From Klebsiella pneumoniae (GTDB taxonomy: Bacteria > Pseudomonadota > Gammaproteobacteria > Enterobacterales > Enterobacteriaceae), in the NCBI RefSeq assembly GCF_000742135.1, contig NZ_KN046818.1:3973447-4037446 (forward strand): DNA of 64,000 nucleotides. Direction: 5' to 3'. The notes under the pieces are model-generated. The model searched no databases and was not told the DNA's origin. It worked only from the letters and a program-made list of their open reading frames with translations. The translations under genes and the position numbers were made by a program. Positions 39,117-46,041 of this stretch are shown piece after piece. The stretch's first letter is position 1, and every line of letters begins with the position of its first letter.

Positions 39117-40016
39117 TTACTTCATTCTGAATACGCGTGATGTCGTTGCTGTTTTGAATTTTTCGTAAAGGGCAGGGTGTTCTGCTTGGAATAGCTTTTG
39201 GTCAAATCGATTGCTAACCTGAGATTTCCATGTGCAGATCGGCTTACCATCCAGCGTCAGAACTGAGTTATCCTGCATATAAATCTTCAGTTTCTCTTCT
39301 GATACAGCTATTTCTGCTTCCAGCGCTTTGCAGCGTGACTTCATGTCTCTAAGGTCGTTGTATAGCGACAGAGCTTTACCGTCTGCCTCAATACTGGTAC
39401 CGGCGTCCTTCTCAAACATCAGCGAAATATCGCTTACGCTGGTGGCCTCCGGCGGGTTGAGGTTTATCACCCTGTCCCAGAAGGAGACTTCTTTCTCCAG
39501 GATGGCCTGGATGGTTTCTTCGTCACGCTCAACCCGATAGATACGGAAGTCATCACCGCCGATCAGCACACCAAATACGCATACCTGTTTCCCGGTAACC
39601 ATCAGCCCATGCATGGCCTGCGCCGTGTAATGCACAGGGATCGCATCTGTCTGAACCTCTCCCCATTCCTTAGCCTTGAACGGGCTAACCGTTTTGATCT
39701 CGATGTTCTCTCCGGTAGCTGCTTCTGCATCAATCTCAGCTGCGATAAAGCCGTAATCACGGTGGATGTACCGGTTCCCGCGGTGGATGATTTCGAGTCC
39801 TGTTTCTTCAGCCAGCAGGTCGATTACGTATGGCTCCATACGCTGGCCACGCGTAAACACTCTCTGTTTCCCTGGATCTATTGGCTTATTGCGTGGCTGA
39901 ACTTTGTCGAGGTAAACCTCAAGCGGAGTGCGCCACGGGCTGATCCCGAGAATACCGGCGACATCACTGCCGCCGAGATACTTGGTTCTGTCCATGCTGC
40001 CAACGTTATTCATCAT
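39117..40016 (-). CDS. YqaJ-family phage exonuclease
   Basis: 299 residues. The YqaJ nuclease core has GGSDVAGILGISPWRTPLEVY, then RGQRMEPYVIDLLAEETG, and the catalytic acid and lysine in AEIDAEAATGENIEIKTVSP. A C-terminal segment (about 215-300) is helical, with KCKALEAEIAVSEEKLKIY-like coil. It is a 5'-3' double-strand exonuclease partner of RecT. Its ATG overlaps the previous stop. An alternative start is the Met at residue 8. Confidence 0.93.
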   Translation of the reverse strand: MMNNVGSMDRTKYLGGSDVAGILGISPWRTPLEVYLDKVQPRNKPIDPGKQRVFTRGQRMEPYVIDLLAEETGLEIIHRGNRYIHRDYGFIAAEIDAEAATGENIEIKTVSPFKAKEWGEVQTDAIPVHYTAQAMHGLMVTGKQVCVFGVLIGGDDFRIYRVERDEETIQAILEKEVSFWDRVINLNPPEATSVSDISLMFEKDAGTSIEADGKALSLYNDLRDMKSRCKALEAEIAVSEEKLKIYMQDNSVLTLDGKPICTWKSQVSNRFDQKLFQAEHPALYEKFKTATTSRVFRMK

Positions 40017-40312
40017 GCTGCGTTCCTCGCCGTATCCAGCTGGTCAGCCAGATCCCACTTGGCAATGATGCCGGTGAGTTCCCGCTGATACGCGGCCAGG
40101 CATTCTTCAAACTCAGAGCTCATCATCAGCTCTTCCAGGATCTCGCTGCGCACGCCTTTGCGCTCCAGTTCGTAGAATGGTTTTTGCAGCTGATGGAACT
40201 TGATCGCGTCGATAAGCTCGACGTGGCGCTCGTACAGCATCTGGTTAAGCTGGTAGTCGCCGTCGATGCTGTTCATGATTTTTTTCAGGTTGTTAATCTG
40301 CTGAATGTTCAC
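40013..40312 (-). CDS. Phage protein of the recombination operon (99 aa)
   Basis: 99 residues from a GTG at 40312, giving (M)NIQQINNLKKIMNSIDGDYQ. The GTG overlaps the stop of the 49-residue gene upstream (GTGA), which fixes the start; a reading from 40417 would swallow that gene. It is mostly helical and acidic. No family is assigned. It lies just before the exonuclease gene and overlaps it. Confidence 0.7.
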   Translation of the reverse strand: MNIQQINNLKKIMNSIDGDYQLNQMLYERHVELIDAIKFHQLQKPFYELERKGVRSEILEELMMSSEFEECLAAYQRELTGIIAKWDLADQLDTARNAA

Positions 40313-40458
40313 TTGCTCACCCCCATATCCATTTCCGTTTTTGCTGCCAGTTTGCTGACGAATGCCCAGCTGATTGCTTCCGGCAGCGTGCGAAACTTCC
40401 AGCTCATCAGCCCGCATGCCGTAACGCAGTACCAGCCGTTAATGATTTGCCATTGCAT
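40309..40458 (-). CDS. Small lambdoid-type phage protein (49 aa)
   Basis: 49 residues, MQWQIINGWYCVTACGLMSW through to MDMGVSK. GAGGT lies five bases ahead of the ATG, and the stop overlaps the GTG start of the next gene. It resembles short early proteins of lambdoid phages, from memory. It is the first gene after the leftward promoter and is too short to be easily noticed. Confidence 0.65.
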   Translation of the reverse strand: MQWQIINGWYCVTACGLMSWKFRTLPEAISWAFVSKLAAKTEMDMGVSK

Positions 40459-40471
40459 ACACACCTCACTA

Positions 40472-40485
40472 TTACCATTTGGTAA
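40472..40485. promoter_or_regulatory. Phage operator TTACC-N4-GGTAA
   Basis: TTACCATTTGGTAA, a perfect 5-bp palindrome with a 4-base centre, lies 14 bases upstream of the first leftward gene. Confidence 0.75.
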
Positions 40486-40545
40486 ATATCAGGGGTATGA
40501 GAAAACCACCCGGTGGTGGATTTCTGGTAATTTAACGCCCTGTTG

Positions 40546-40560
40546 TTACCGTTAAGGTAA
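40546..40560. promoter_or_regulatory. Phage operator at the leftward promoter start
   Basis: TTACC-GTTAA-GGTAA abuts the -10 hexamer of the leftward promoter (40560-40565), so bound protein would cover the start of transcription. Confidence 0.8.
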
Positions 40561-40588
40561 TAATCTGATCAATTTATGGTTGTGTCAA
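40560..40588 (-). promoter_or_regulatory. Leftward early promoter (pL-like)
   Basis: On the minus strand the -35 is TTGACA (40583-40588), a perfect consensus. The spacer is 17 bases and the -10 is GATTAT (40560-40565). It points at the recombination operon. Operators flank it at 40546 and 40609. Confidence 0.75.
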
Positions 40589-40608
40589 TAGATTTGATGA
40601 GGAAAAGT

Positions 40609-40623
40609 TTACCATTTTGGTAA
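40609..40623. promoter_or_regulatory. Phage operator upstream of the leftward promoter
   Basis: TTACC-ATTTT-GGTAA lies about 20 bases upstream of the pL -35. With the site at 40546 it brackets the promoter, an arrangement suited to looping or cooperative binding. Confidence 0.8.
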
Positions 40624-40676
40624 GTGCATGAGGCGCGGGGAGTTATCCCACCAGGGGGTGACAGGTAGGTTAGAGG

Positions 40677-41258
40677 TTACTGGTTCTGGCTGACGATGAA
40701 CTTGATGAAGGCGGCGATCTTGTTTTTCTCTTCCTGCGGCAGCCCGGCGTATTCATGATGGTCATAGTCAATCAGACCAGCATTTCCAGGCGGCAGGATC
40801 AGCTCATATGCATCGCGGCCGAACGCCCTGGCGATAGCCGACAGCACGCCAATGCTGGTGGATCCTTCGCAGTTCAGGATGCGATTTACGGTCGCCTGGC
40901 CGATGCCGGCCGCTTCCGAAACCTTTTTCTCTGAGTTCAGATCCGGATGCTGTCCCATCCATACACCCAGGGTAAACGCTGCCTGCTTTTCCACACTCCA
41001 TTCCTGCGGGTCGATAATCTCCGGCAGCGTCGGGGTATCTGACAGATGGTCGATATCCAGCCAGAAACGACCTTTCCCGGCGAACGACTCGATCTCGCGT
41101 GCCGCGTTAGCGCCGATATTTTTTGTCCCCTTGCTCCACCTGTTAACGAGGTTAGCTGATTTTTTTATTCTCTCGGCAAACCTGAGTTGCGTGTTATCGA
41201 AATCCTTCCGGATTATCTCGTTGAGGTTGTCGCGTCGTATGTCGTAGATGCTTTTCAT
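40677..41258 (-). CDS. Prophage repressor with two helix-turn-helix regions
   Basis: 193 residues. An N-terminal HTH-like region covers about 20-65 (FAERIKKSANLVNRWSKG). A second, clearer XRE-type HTH covers about 108-152 (KKVSEAAGIGQATVNRILN, then GVLSAIARAFGRDAYELI). There is no S24/LexA peptidase domain, so RecA-driven self-cleavage is not expected; an antirepressor or other signal would be needed for induction. Divergent to the Cro-like gene and surrounded by TTACC-N5-GGTAA sites, it is the probable CI-type repressor. Confidence 0.85.
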   Translation of the reverse strand: MKSIYDIRRDNLNEIIRKDFDNTQLRFAERIKKSANLVNRWSKGTKNIGANAAREIESFAGKGRFWLDIDHLSDTPTLPEIIDPQEWSVEKQAAFTLGVWMGQHPDLNSEKKVSEAAGIGQATVNRILNCEGSTSIGVLSAIARAFGRDAYELILPPGNAGLIDYDHHEYAGLPQEEKNKIAAFIKFIVSQNQ

Positions 41259-41312
41259 TTCTATTTTTTTGGCCTGAAATTGTTACCTAACTGATTAAAT
41301 TTAATAGAATAT

Positions 41313-41327
41313 TACCATAAAGGTAAA
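41313..41327. promoter_or_regulatory. Phage operator (repressor/cro gap, site 1)
   Basis: TTACC-ATAAA-GGTAA, a perfect palindrome between the divergent repressor and Cro-like genes. It lies on the repressor side and probably over the repressor's own promoter. Confidence 0.85.
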
Positions 41328-41329
41328 CT

Positions 41330-41344
41330 TACCAAAAAGGTAAC
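41330..41344. promoter_or_regulatory. Phage operator (repressor/cro gap, site 2)
   Basis: TTACC-AAAAA-GGTAA, two bases after site 1. The adjacent pair allows side-by-side dimers as in lambda OR. Confidence 0.85.
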
Positions 41345-41350
41345 AGTCAT

Positions 41351-41378
41351 TGATTTTTACACCAGATTGGTAATAATC
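41351..41378 (+). promoter_or_regulatory. Rightward early promoter (pR-like)
   Basis: -35 TTGATT (41351-41356), 16-base spacer, -10 AATAAT (41373-41378), about 35 bases before the Cro-like gene. The operator at 41360 fills the spacer. Confidence 0.7.
41360..41374. promoter_or_regulatory. Phage operator (site 3, one degenerate arm)
   Basis: ACACC-AGATT-GGTAA keeps a perfect right arm and three of five left-arm bases. It lies in the pR spacer, so binding would shut off rightward transcription. Confidence 0.65.
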
Positions 41379-41412
41379 AGGCTGTCTAAAGTTAGTCCGG
41401 GACTAAAAAAAT

Positions 41413-41646
41413 ATGAGCGATGTGCAAAAATTTGACTTCAAACGCTGCTGGCTCGACCTCTCTCCGGCAGAGCGTGAAGAGTTCGCAAGTGACGCCGGCA
41501 CGACCAGCCACTACATTCAGGTTCACCTGACTGGCCGTACAAGAATTCCACGTAAGCCTCTGTTAGAAAGACTGTTTAAAGCCTGCAAATCCCGTAAGTG
41601 GATAACCGCAAAATCCGACCTGGTCCTCTGGTTCCACGAACGTTAA
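41413..41646 (+). CDS. Cro-like phage DNA-binding protein
   Basis: 77 residues, MSDVQKFDFKRCWLDLSPAE at the start. The helices around EREEFASDAGTTSHYIQVHLTG suggest a helix-turn-helix, and the length and divergent position opposite the repressor fit a Cro protein. KPLLERLFKACKSRKW continues the helical fold. It should bind the same operators as the repressor. The match to any family is weak; the call rests mainly on context. Confidence 0.7.
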   Translation: MSDVQKFDFKRCWLDLSPAEREEFASDAGTTSHYIQVHLTGRTRIPRKPLLERLFKACKSRKWITAKSDLVLWFHER

Positions 41647-41699
41647 TCCTTAAAACTCACCCTCGCCGCCAACCACAGGCGGCTCCTGCCTCTCCCTGT

Positions 41700-41714
41700 G
41701 CACCAATTTGGTAA
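41700..41714. promoter_or_regulatory. Near-match phage operator downstream of the Cro-like gene
   Basis: GCACC-AATTT-GGTAA keeps the right arm and three of five left-arm bases. It lies in the gap between the Cro-like gene and the next ORF, after a GCCGCC/GGCGGC hairpin at 41665-41683. Confidence 0.45.
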
Positions 41715-41792
41715 CAATTATCCAAATACGGTTGATCTTTTTTTGGCTTGCTGCAAAATTACCGTAACCACAACCAGAGTGAGACAGGAACT

Positions 41793-42002
41793 ATGGAGAT
41801 CATTACTCGCGTCGAAGCGGCAAAGGCAGGACTAAAGCGCTACTACACCGGTAAGCAATGTAAGCACGGCCATGACAGTGAGCGATGGGTATACAACGGG
41901 CATTGTGTCGAATGCACCCTCGAGACTAACCGCCGCCGCCATGCTGAGATAAAACGGCTAATGCATGAGGCCTCAAGAGGTAATGCCGTGGAGGTGATCT
42001 GA
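41793..42002 (+). CDS. Small zinc-binding phage protein
   Basis: 69 residues from MEIITRVEAAKAGLKRYYTG; an AGGAA precedes this ATG, so the reading from 41748 is rejected. CKHGH and CVEC are spaced like a zinc site in small endonuclease VII/HNH-type or NinH-like proteins, but no nuclease residues are visible. A basic tail follows. It overlaps the replication gene start (TGATG). Confidence 0.65.
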   Translation: MEIITRVEAAKAGLKRYYTGKQCKHGHDSERWVYNGHCVECTLETNRRRHAEIKRLMHEASRGNAVEVI

Positions 42003-42769
42003 TGGCCCGCATTCGTACCATTAAGCCCGAGTTCTGGACCGATGAAGACATGGCAGAGGTATCAGAACCAGCCTGCTTGCTGGCTATTGGTCTGCTCAAT
42101 TACGCAGATGATGAAGGCTATTTCAATGCAAACCCGAAGCTTATCAAAGCTGCAGTTTTCCCTATCCGAGAACCATCCGTTCCTATTCCGGTACTAATAC
42201 GGGAGCTTTCCAACTGTGGCTATTTATCCATGTTTTCCACCCCTGATGGAAAGCATTTTGGGGTCATAACGAATTTCCTTAAACATCAGGTAGTGAATAA
42301 GCCAAAAGAAAGCAAAATCAAATGTTTACCCTTAGTACCGTATGAGTACGGTACTGATACGGTACAAGTACCATTAGGAATGGATCAGGGATCAGGGATC
42401 AGGGAAATAAAAACCCCTCTCTCTGCGCGCGAAGTAATTCAAGTCCCTCCGGTTGTCGTTGATGGTATCGGAGAGCCAATTGGCAAATTCACCATGCATG
42501 AAAACTGGAAGCCGTCAGAGGACTTTGTCATGCGCGCCAGAACATGGGGCCATGCGCTACCAGCTGACGGTTACAAGAAATCAGACCTGATCGAATTCAT
42601 CACCTACTGGATGGCAGAAGGCAATGTGATGCAACACGTGCAGTGGGAGCAGAAGTTTGCCCGGCTGCTGATGAACAGGAAAAAAAGAGCGGCAGGAAAG
42701 CGCGGTGAAAGCTCTGACGATGAAGTACCACACTGGAACAGCCCTGAAGGCTGGAAGGATTTCTTATGA
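42002..42769 (+). CDS. Phage replication initiator, O-like with DnaT domain
   Basis: 255 residues. The N-terminal region (MARIRTIKPEFWTDEDMAEV, then CLLAIGLLNYADDEGYF) is the winged-helix fold of a phage replisome organiser. The C-terminal FTMHENWKPSEDFVMRARTWG and WMAEGNVMQHVQWEQKFARLL match the DnaT-like primosome domain. It would bind the phage origin and recruit the helicase loader encoded next. The stop overlaps the next ATG. Confidence 0.85.
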   Translation: MARIRTIKPEFWTDEDMAEVSEPACLLAIGLLNYADDEGYFNANPKLIKAAVFPIREPSVPIPVLIRELSNCGYLSMFSTPDGKHFGVITNFLKHQVVNKPKESKIKCLPLVPYEYGTDTVQVPLGMDQGSGIREIKTPLSAREVIQVPPVVVDGIGEPIGKFTMHENWKPSEDFVMRARTWGHALPADGYKKSDLIEFITYWMAEGNVMQHVQWEQKFARLLMNRKKRAAGKRGESSDDEVPHWNSPEGWKDFL

Positions 42770-43551
42770 GTAACGTATTCGCAGCAATTCAGAATCGTGA
42801 TGCCGGCGCCCTGGCTCGCATGATGGGTCCGGACAATCACCAGGCTCAGCAAGACAATGTTGTGAACATCAGCGCAGAGAGACTTGTCGATGCCCTGTTT
42901 AAACAGCTCAAGCAACTGTTTCCGGCAGCAGAGCAGACCAACCTTAAGACCGCACAGCAGGAGACCGACGCTAAGCGCCAGTGGATCGCCGCGTTCGCCG
43001 AAGGTGGTATCCGTACCCGTGAGCAGGTATCAGCAGGAATGCGCCATGCCCGTGCCAGTGAATCACCGTTCTGGCCGTCACCAGGTCAATTCATCAAGTG
43101 GTGCAAAGACAGCAAGATGGTGCTTGGCGTGAGTATCGAAGATGTGATGGGGGAGTTTCACCGCTATGCCAAGGAGAAAAGCCTACAGCCTGGCGGACCA
43201 GAACAATTCCCGTGGCGCCACCCTGTCATGTACTGGATTGTGTGCGATACCAGGCGTGCGATGTACCAGCGTCAGTTGAGTGAGATTGAGGTTGAGAAAC
43301 ATGCGCGTAAGCTTCTGGACGAATGGGCGTCGAAGGTCGCGGCAGGGCATCAGATACCCGATCCGATTCTGAGCATCCAGGCGAATCCAGAGCCTATAAA
43401 TACCCCTCCAGACCCCGGTGGCAATACCTACCATCCGCCAGGTCGAAGTTTCGGATGTATGCCTAACGCGGCGACACTCGGAGGTATAACCCCGGCACAG
43501 TGGCTGATGGAGGAATACCGGCGAGGGAAGGCAGCAGGACTCATCAAGTAA
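42766..43551 (+). CDS. Phage replication protein P-like (helicase loader)
   Basis: 261 residues. The replication-protein-P pattern is visible in VDALFKQLKQLFPAAEQTNL, KRQWIAAFAEGGIRTREQVSAG and SPFWPSPGQFIKWC. Family members load host DnaB at the phage origin with the O-like protein. It overlaps the preceding gene by ATGA and ends just before a terminator-like hairpin. Confidence 0.87.
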   Translation: MSNVFAAIQNRDAGALARMMGPDNHQAQQDNVVNISAERLVDALFKQLKQLFPAAEQTNLKTAQQETDAKRQWIAAFAEGGIRTREQVSAGMRHARASESPFWPSPGQFIKWCKDSKMVLGVSIEDVMGEFHRYAKEKSLQPGGPEQFPWRHPVMYWIVCDTRRAMYQRQLSEIEVEKHARKLLDEWASKVAAGHQIPDPILSIQANPEPINTPPDPGGNTYHPPGRSFGCMPNAATLGGITPAQWLMEEYRRGKAAGLIK

Positions 43552-43555
43552 TACC

Positions 43556-43577
43556 GGCGCGGAAGCGCGTTTTTTTA
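43556..43577 (+). terminator. Short terminator after the replication genes
   Basis: GCGC-GGAA-GCGC followed by a G and seven T residues. The stem is short, so termination may be partial. A new promoter and operators follow. Confidence 0.55.
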
Positions 43578-43588
43578 CGCCTCAATGT

Positions 43589-43603
43589 TTACCAAAAGGG
43601 TAA
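43589..43603. promoter_or_regulatory. Phage operator before the DUF1064 unit (site 1)
   Basis: TTACC-AAAAG-GGTAA, a perfect palindrome 12 bases after the terminator T-run. Confidence 0.75.
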
Positions 43604-43622
43604 TAAAATATGCGCAATACTA

Positions 43623-43650
43623 TTGATATTGATCCGTTTATGGTTATAAA
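43623..43650 (+). promoter_or_regulatory. Promoter for the DUF1064 unit
   Basis: -35 TTGATA (43623-43628), 16-base spacer, -10 TATAAA (43645-43650). The operator at 43651 starts right after the -10, so transcription start and binding would coincide. Confidence 0.6.
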
Positions 43651-43665
43651 TTACCAATAAGGTAA
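43651..43665. promoter_or_regulatory. Phage operator before the DUF1064 unit (site 2)
   Basis: TTACC-AATAA-GGTAA. Its right arm contains the AAGG ribosome-binding site of the gene at 43671. Confidence 0.8.
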
Positions 43666-43670
43666 AAATC

Positions 43671-44015
43671 ATGCGAAAGACACTACAGGCACTTGGCCGG
43701 CTTAAAGCGGGCCAGATGAACAAAACCGAAACGGCGTATGCGCAAGAGCTTGAGCTGCGTAAGCGCTACGGGGAAATCGCCTGGTACCGGTTCGAAGGCA
43801 TCAAGCTGCGTCTGGCTGACAACACGTTCTACACGCCTGACTTCGCCGTGATGCTGGCAAACGGCCAGATGGAATTGCATGAGGTGAAAGGGTTCTGGAC
43901 TGACGATGCCAGGGTGAAAACCAAAGTCGCAGCCGATCAGTACCCATTCAGGATCATCGGAGTAACGAAGCTCCCGGCAAAAGCCGGCGGCGGGTGGAAG
44001 GTCGAAGAGTTCTAA
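43671..44015 (+). CDS. DUF1064 family phage nuclease-like protein
   Basis: 114 residues. The PD-(D/E)xK pattern reads P56-D57 (YTPDFAV) and E71-V-K73 (HEVKG), with the DUF1064 features QELELRKRYGEIAWY and ARVKTKVAADQYPF. It probably acts as a phage Holliday junction resolvase or similar endonuclease, in the place NinG/RusA-like genes occupy in other phages. It begins its own repressor-linked transcription unit. Confidence 0.8.
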   Translation: MRKTLQALGRLKAGQMNKTETAYAQELELRKRYGEIAWYRFEGIKLRLADNTFYTPDFAVMLANGQMELHEVKGFWTDDARVKTKVAADQYPFRIIGVTKLPAKAGGGWKVEEF

Positions 44016-44076
44016 AACAACGATCTTCATTGATATCAATTGAATCAATAAGTTAAACGGGTAAGCGGGGGTAAGT

Positions 44077-44211
44077 ATGGATTTTGATTTCGTGAATTAC
44101 AGCCGGCGGTCACTGCTGCTGTTCGTGATGGTGGCAAACATCATTGGGTGGGTGGCAATCGTCGCCATCCTGTATGTGGCTTATCTGGCGATCGAGTGGG
44201 TGACAGCATGA
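44077..44211 (+). CDS. Small phage membrane protein (44 aa)
   Basis: 44 residues, MDFDFVNYSRRSLLLFVMVA onwards. A single hydrophobic helix spans about 13-40 after two arginines, and the stop overlaps the next ATG (ATGA). Function unknown. Confidence 0.65.
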   Translation: MDFDFVNYSRRSLLLFVMVANIIGWVAIVAILYVAYLAIEWVTA

Positions 44212-44675
44212 ACATCGAAACAGTAAACGAGCTCATCGCTTCCCTGGAGAGCGCAGGCGAGCTTTCGATCAGAGAGCAGAAGTTCCTGAAGCTGGCGAAA
44301 GCGTACCAGCAACTGGCTGCGGAGAATGTGGGGCTGAAGGCAGCATTTAGCCCGGAAGAAATTCCAGCTGAAGCTGTCGACGCGTTCATGGATACCGCCG
44401 TCATGGACCACGACTGGAATGATACTTCCGAATGGTCGTGGGTTGAGAACGAAGCCGAAGTTATCCGTGCGGTGCTGGATGCACTTAAACCAGAAACCCC
44501 CGCCACCGATCGCATCGTAGCCGGGATTAAGGCTGATGGGGTGGATGAGTTTGTCGAAAAATGCCGAGAAAAATCCAAGCAGGCCATTTCTTCAGATATC
44601 AGGGACAACTGGTGGCTTGCCGGTGAGCACGCTGATGACTTCGCCAAGCAGCTGCGCGAGGGGGCCGACAAATGA
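44208..44675 (+). CDS. Phage protein, Ead/Ea22-like region (155 aa)
   Basis: 155 residues from MNIETVNELIASLESAGELS; a longer reading from 44148 is rejected because it lies over the small membrane protein. Helical N-terminus (ESAGELSIREQKFLKLAKAYQQL) resembles the first part of Ead/Ea22-like accessory proteins of lambdoid phages. Acidic overall. Overlaps the next gene by ATGA. Function unknown. Confidence 0.6.
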   Translation: MNIETVNELIASLESAGELSIREQKFLKLAKAYQQLAAENVGLKAAFSPEEIPAEAVDAFMDTAVMDHDWNDTSEWSWVENEAEVIRAVLDALKPETPATDRIVAGIKADGVDEFVEKCREKSKQAISSDIRDNWWLAGEHADDFAKQLREGADK

Positions 44676-44956
44676 GCAAGCACCTAAAACTAACTGACGC
44701 TCAAATCTTCACGCTTCGCCGTATGTATAACGGAACACGGTATTTCATGCGCGGCGACAAACAAAAAGGTGAGCAAGATAAAATCTCCCACCGCGTTAAT
44801 TGCCCCTCTATTCCGGTGCTTTTTCGTGAGGGGCTAGTGAATTGGCGTAATCCAGCGTGCAGAAAATTTGATGGCCTGTATTACAGCGTGAATTTAACCC
44901 CTTCAGGCTTCGATGCAGTCGTAGATGGAAAAACCAGCAAGGAGCGTGCCGCATGA
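44672..44956 (+). CDS. Phage protein of unknown function (94 aa)
   Basis: 94 residues, MSKHLKLTDAQIFTLRRMYN at the start. Basic and compact; the DAQIFTLRRM helix and a later LYYSVNLTPSGFDAV segment hint at a winged-helix-like fold, which is only a guess. It overlaps genes on both sides by ATGA, so it is translated in series. Confidence 0.65.
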   Translation: MSKHLKLTDAQIFTLRRMYNGTRYFMRGDKQKGEQDKISHRVNCPSIPVLFREGLVNWRNPACRKFDGLYYSVNLTPSGFDAVVDGKTSKERAA

Positions 44957-46038
44957 CAACTGATATCACCGCACTGGCGAAGAGCCTGAAAGCGGCGGCC
45001 AATACAACTGCCGATGCTATCGACCGCCTAAAAGCATTCCCAGGCGACGAAATAATTGACCTTTCACAGCATGAGGATGAACAGATCGACATTGATATCA
45101 CAACGATCAACGAGTGGTACGAGTTATCAAGTCCTGCCAACATCCTCGCGCTGGTAGAGGTGCTGGAGAAGGCGCAGCGCTATACCGAAGAATTGCGGGA
45201 ATGGAATGCTGGTCTGGCGCAGGAGTCATGCGAGCCTGTGGCGTGGATGCACAACAATAACGACATTGGCATACCAGCGATAACTGTAAGCCAAAAGGTA
45301 GGCCATTACTGGATGGCTGAATTTGAGAATGTACAACCGCTCTATCGCCACGCGCAGTCAGCGCCGGAACTGACCGCGATTGTTGATCGCCTTAACGGCA
45401 GCGGTTACGAGTATGAAGGCTGGGAAGTTACTCCGCAAAATGCTGCCGCCGTGGTCAATATTCTCCTGCAACAGCTTGATGACGCTGTACAAAGTGCAAA
45501 CAGCAAGCCAGTGAAACGGGTTAACGCTGACCAGATGCAGCGAGTTTGCCTGGAGGCTAATCGTCACTTGGACAAATACGGCGCAATGGCGAGGGAAGTG
45601 AACAAGCTACTTGGGCATATCCCCGCGCAGCAGCCAGCGCCGGTAGTGATGGATGATAGAAAATTAAGGGCGCTATTTGACTCCTGGTTTGCTTCTGATT
45701 GTTCTTTTGACCTGTCCCAGGAAGCCTCAGAGGCAGATAACATCGCCTGGCGAGAATCCTACTGGTACGTATGGAAACGTTGCCGCGCCGCCATGCTCGC
45801 AGCCGCGCCGCAGTCACCCGGTAGTGAACCCGCTACCGTGCCGGGTAAATGGATTCCAGTAAGCGAGCGGATACCTGAAAAAGGGCAGGCGGTGCTTGTG
45901 TACAGGCCTAAAGCGCATGAAGGTGGCGACTCGGATGTAAGGATTGCTGTATACGGTAGACATAATTTTGAGCATGGTTTTGGTTGCTATTGGGAGCCGT
46001 CGCACTGGATGCCATTGCCAAATCCGCCTAAGGAGTAA
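44953..46038 (+). CDS. Phage accessory protein with C-terminal DUF551
   Basis: 361 residues. N-terminal Ead/Ea22-like region (TTDITALAKSLKAAANTTAD) and a middle with LVEVLEKAQRYTEELREWNAGL. The C-terminus matches DUF551 (WIPVSERIPEKGQAVLVYRP to HWMPLPNPP). Such mosaic proteins are common in accessory regions of lambdoid phages and have no known function. It is followed within four bases by an HNH endonuclease gene. Confidence 0.75.
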   Translation: MTTDITALAKSLKAAANTTADAIDRLKAFPGDEIIDLSQHEDEQIDIDITTINEWYELSSPANILALVEVLEKAQRYTEELREWNAGLAQESCEPVAWMHNNNDIGIPAITVSQKVGHYWMAEFENVQPLYRHAQSAPELTAIVDRLNGSGYEYEGWEVTPQNAAAVVNILLQQLDDAVQSANSKPVKRVNADQMQRVCLEANRHLDKYGAMAREVNKLLGHIPAQQPAPVVMDDRKLRALFDSWFASDCSFDLSQEASEADNIAWRESYWYVWKRCRAAMLAAAPQSPGSEPATVPGKWIPVSERIPEKGQAVLVYRPKAHEGGDSDVRIAVYGRHNFEHGFGCYWEPSHWMPLPNPPKE

Positions 46039-46041
46039 CTC

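Noticed and set aside
40505..40517. ACCACC-C-GGTGGT palindrome in the leftward promoter region
   Set aside because: A perfect small palindrome, but seen once and different from the recurring operator; no further support.
44141..44683. Minus-strand ORF of 180 codons in the accessory region
   Set aside because: Antisense to the 155-aa gene, which is fixed by overlaps on both sides.
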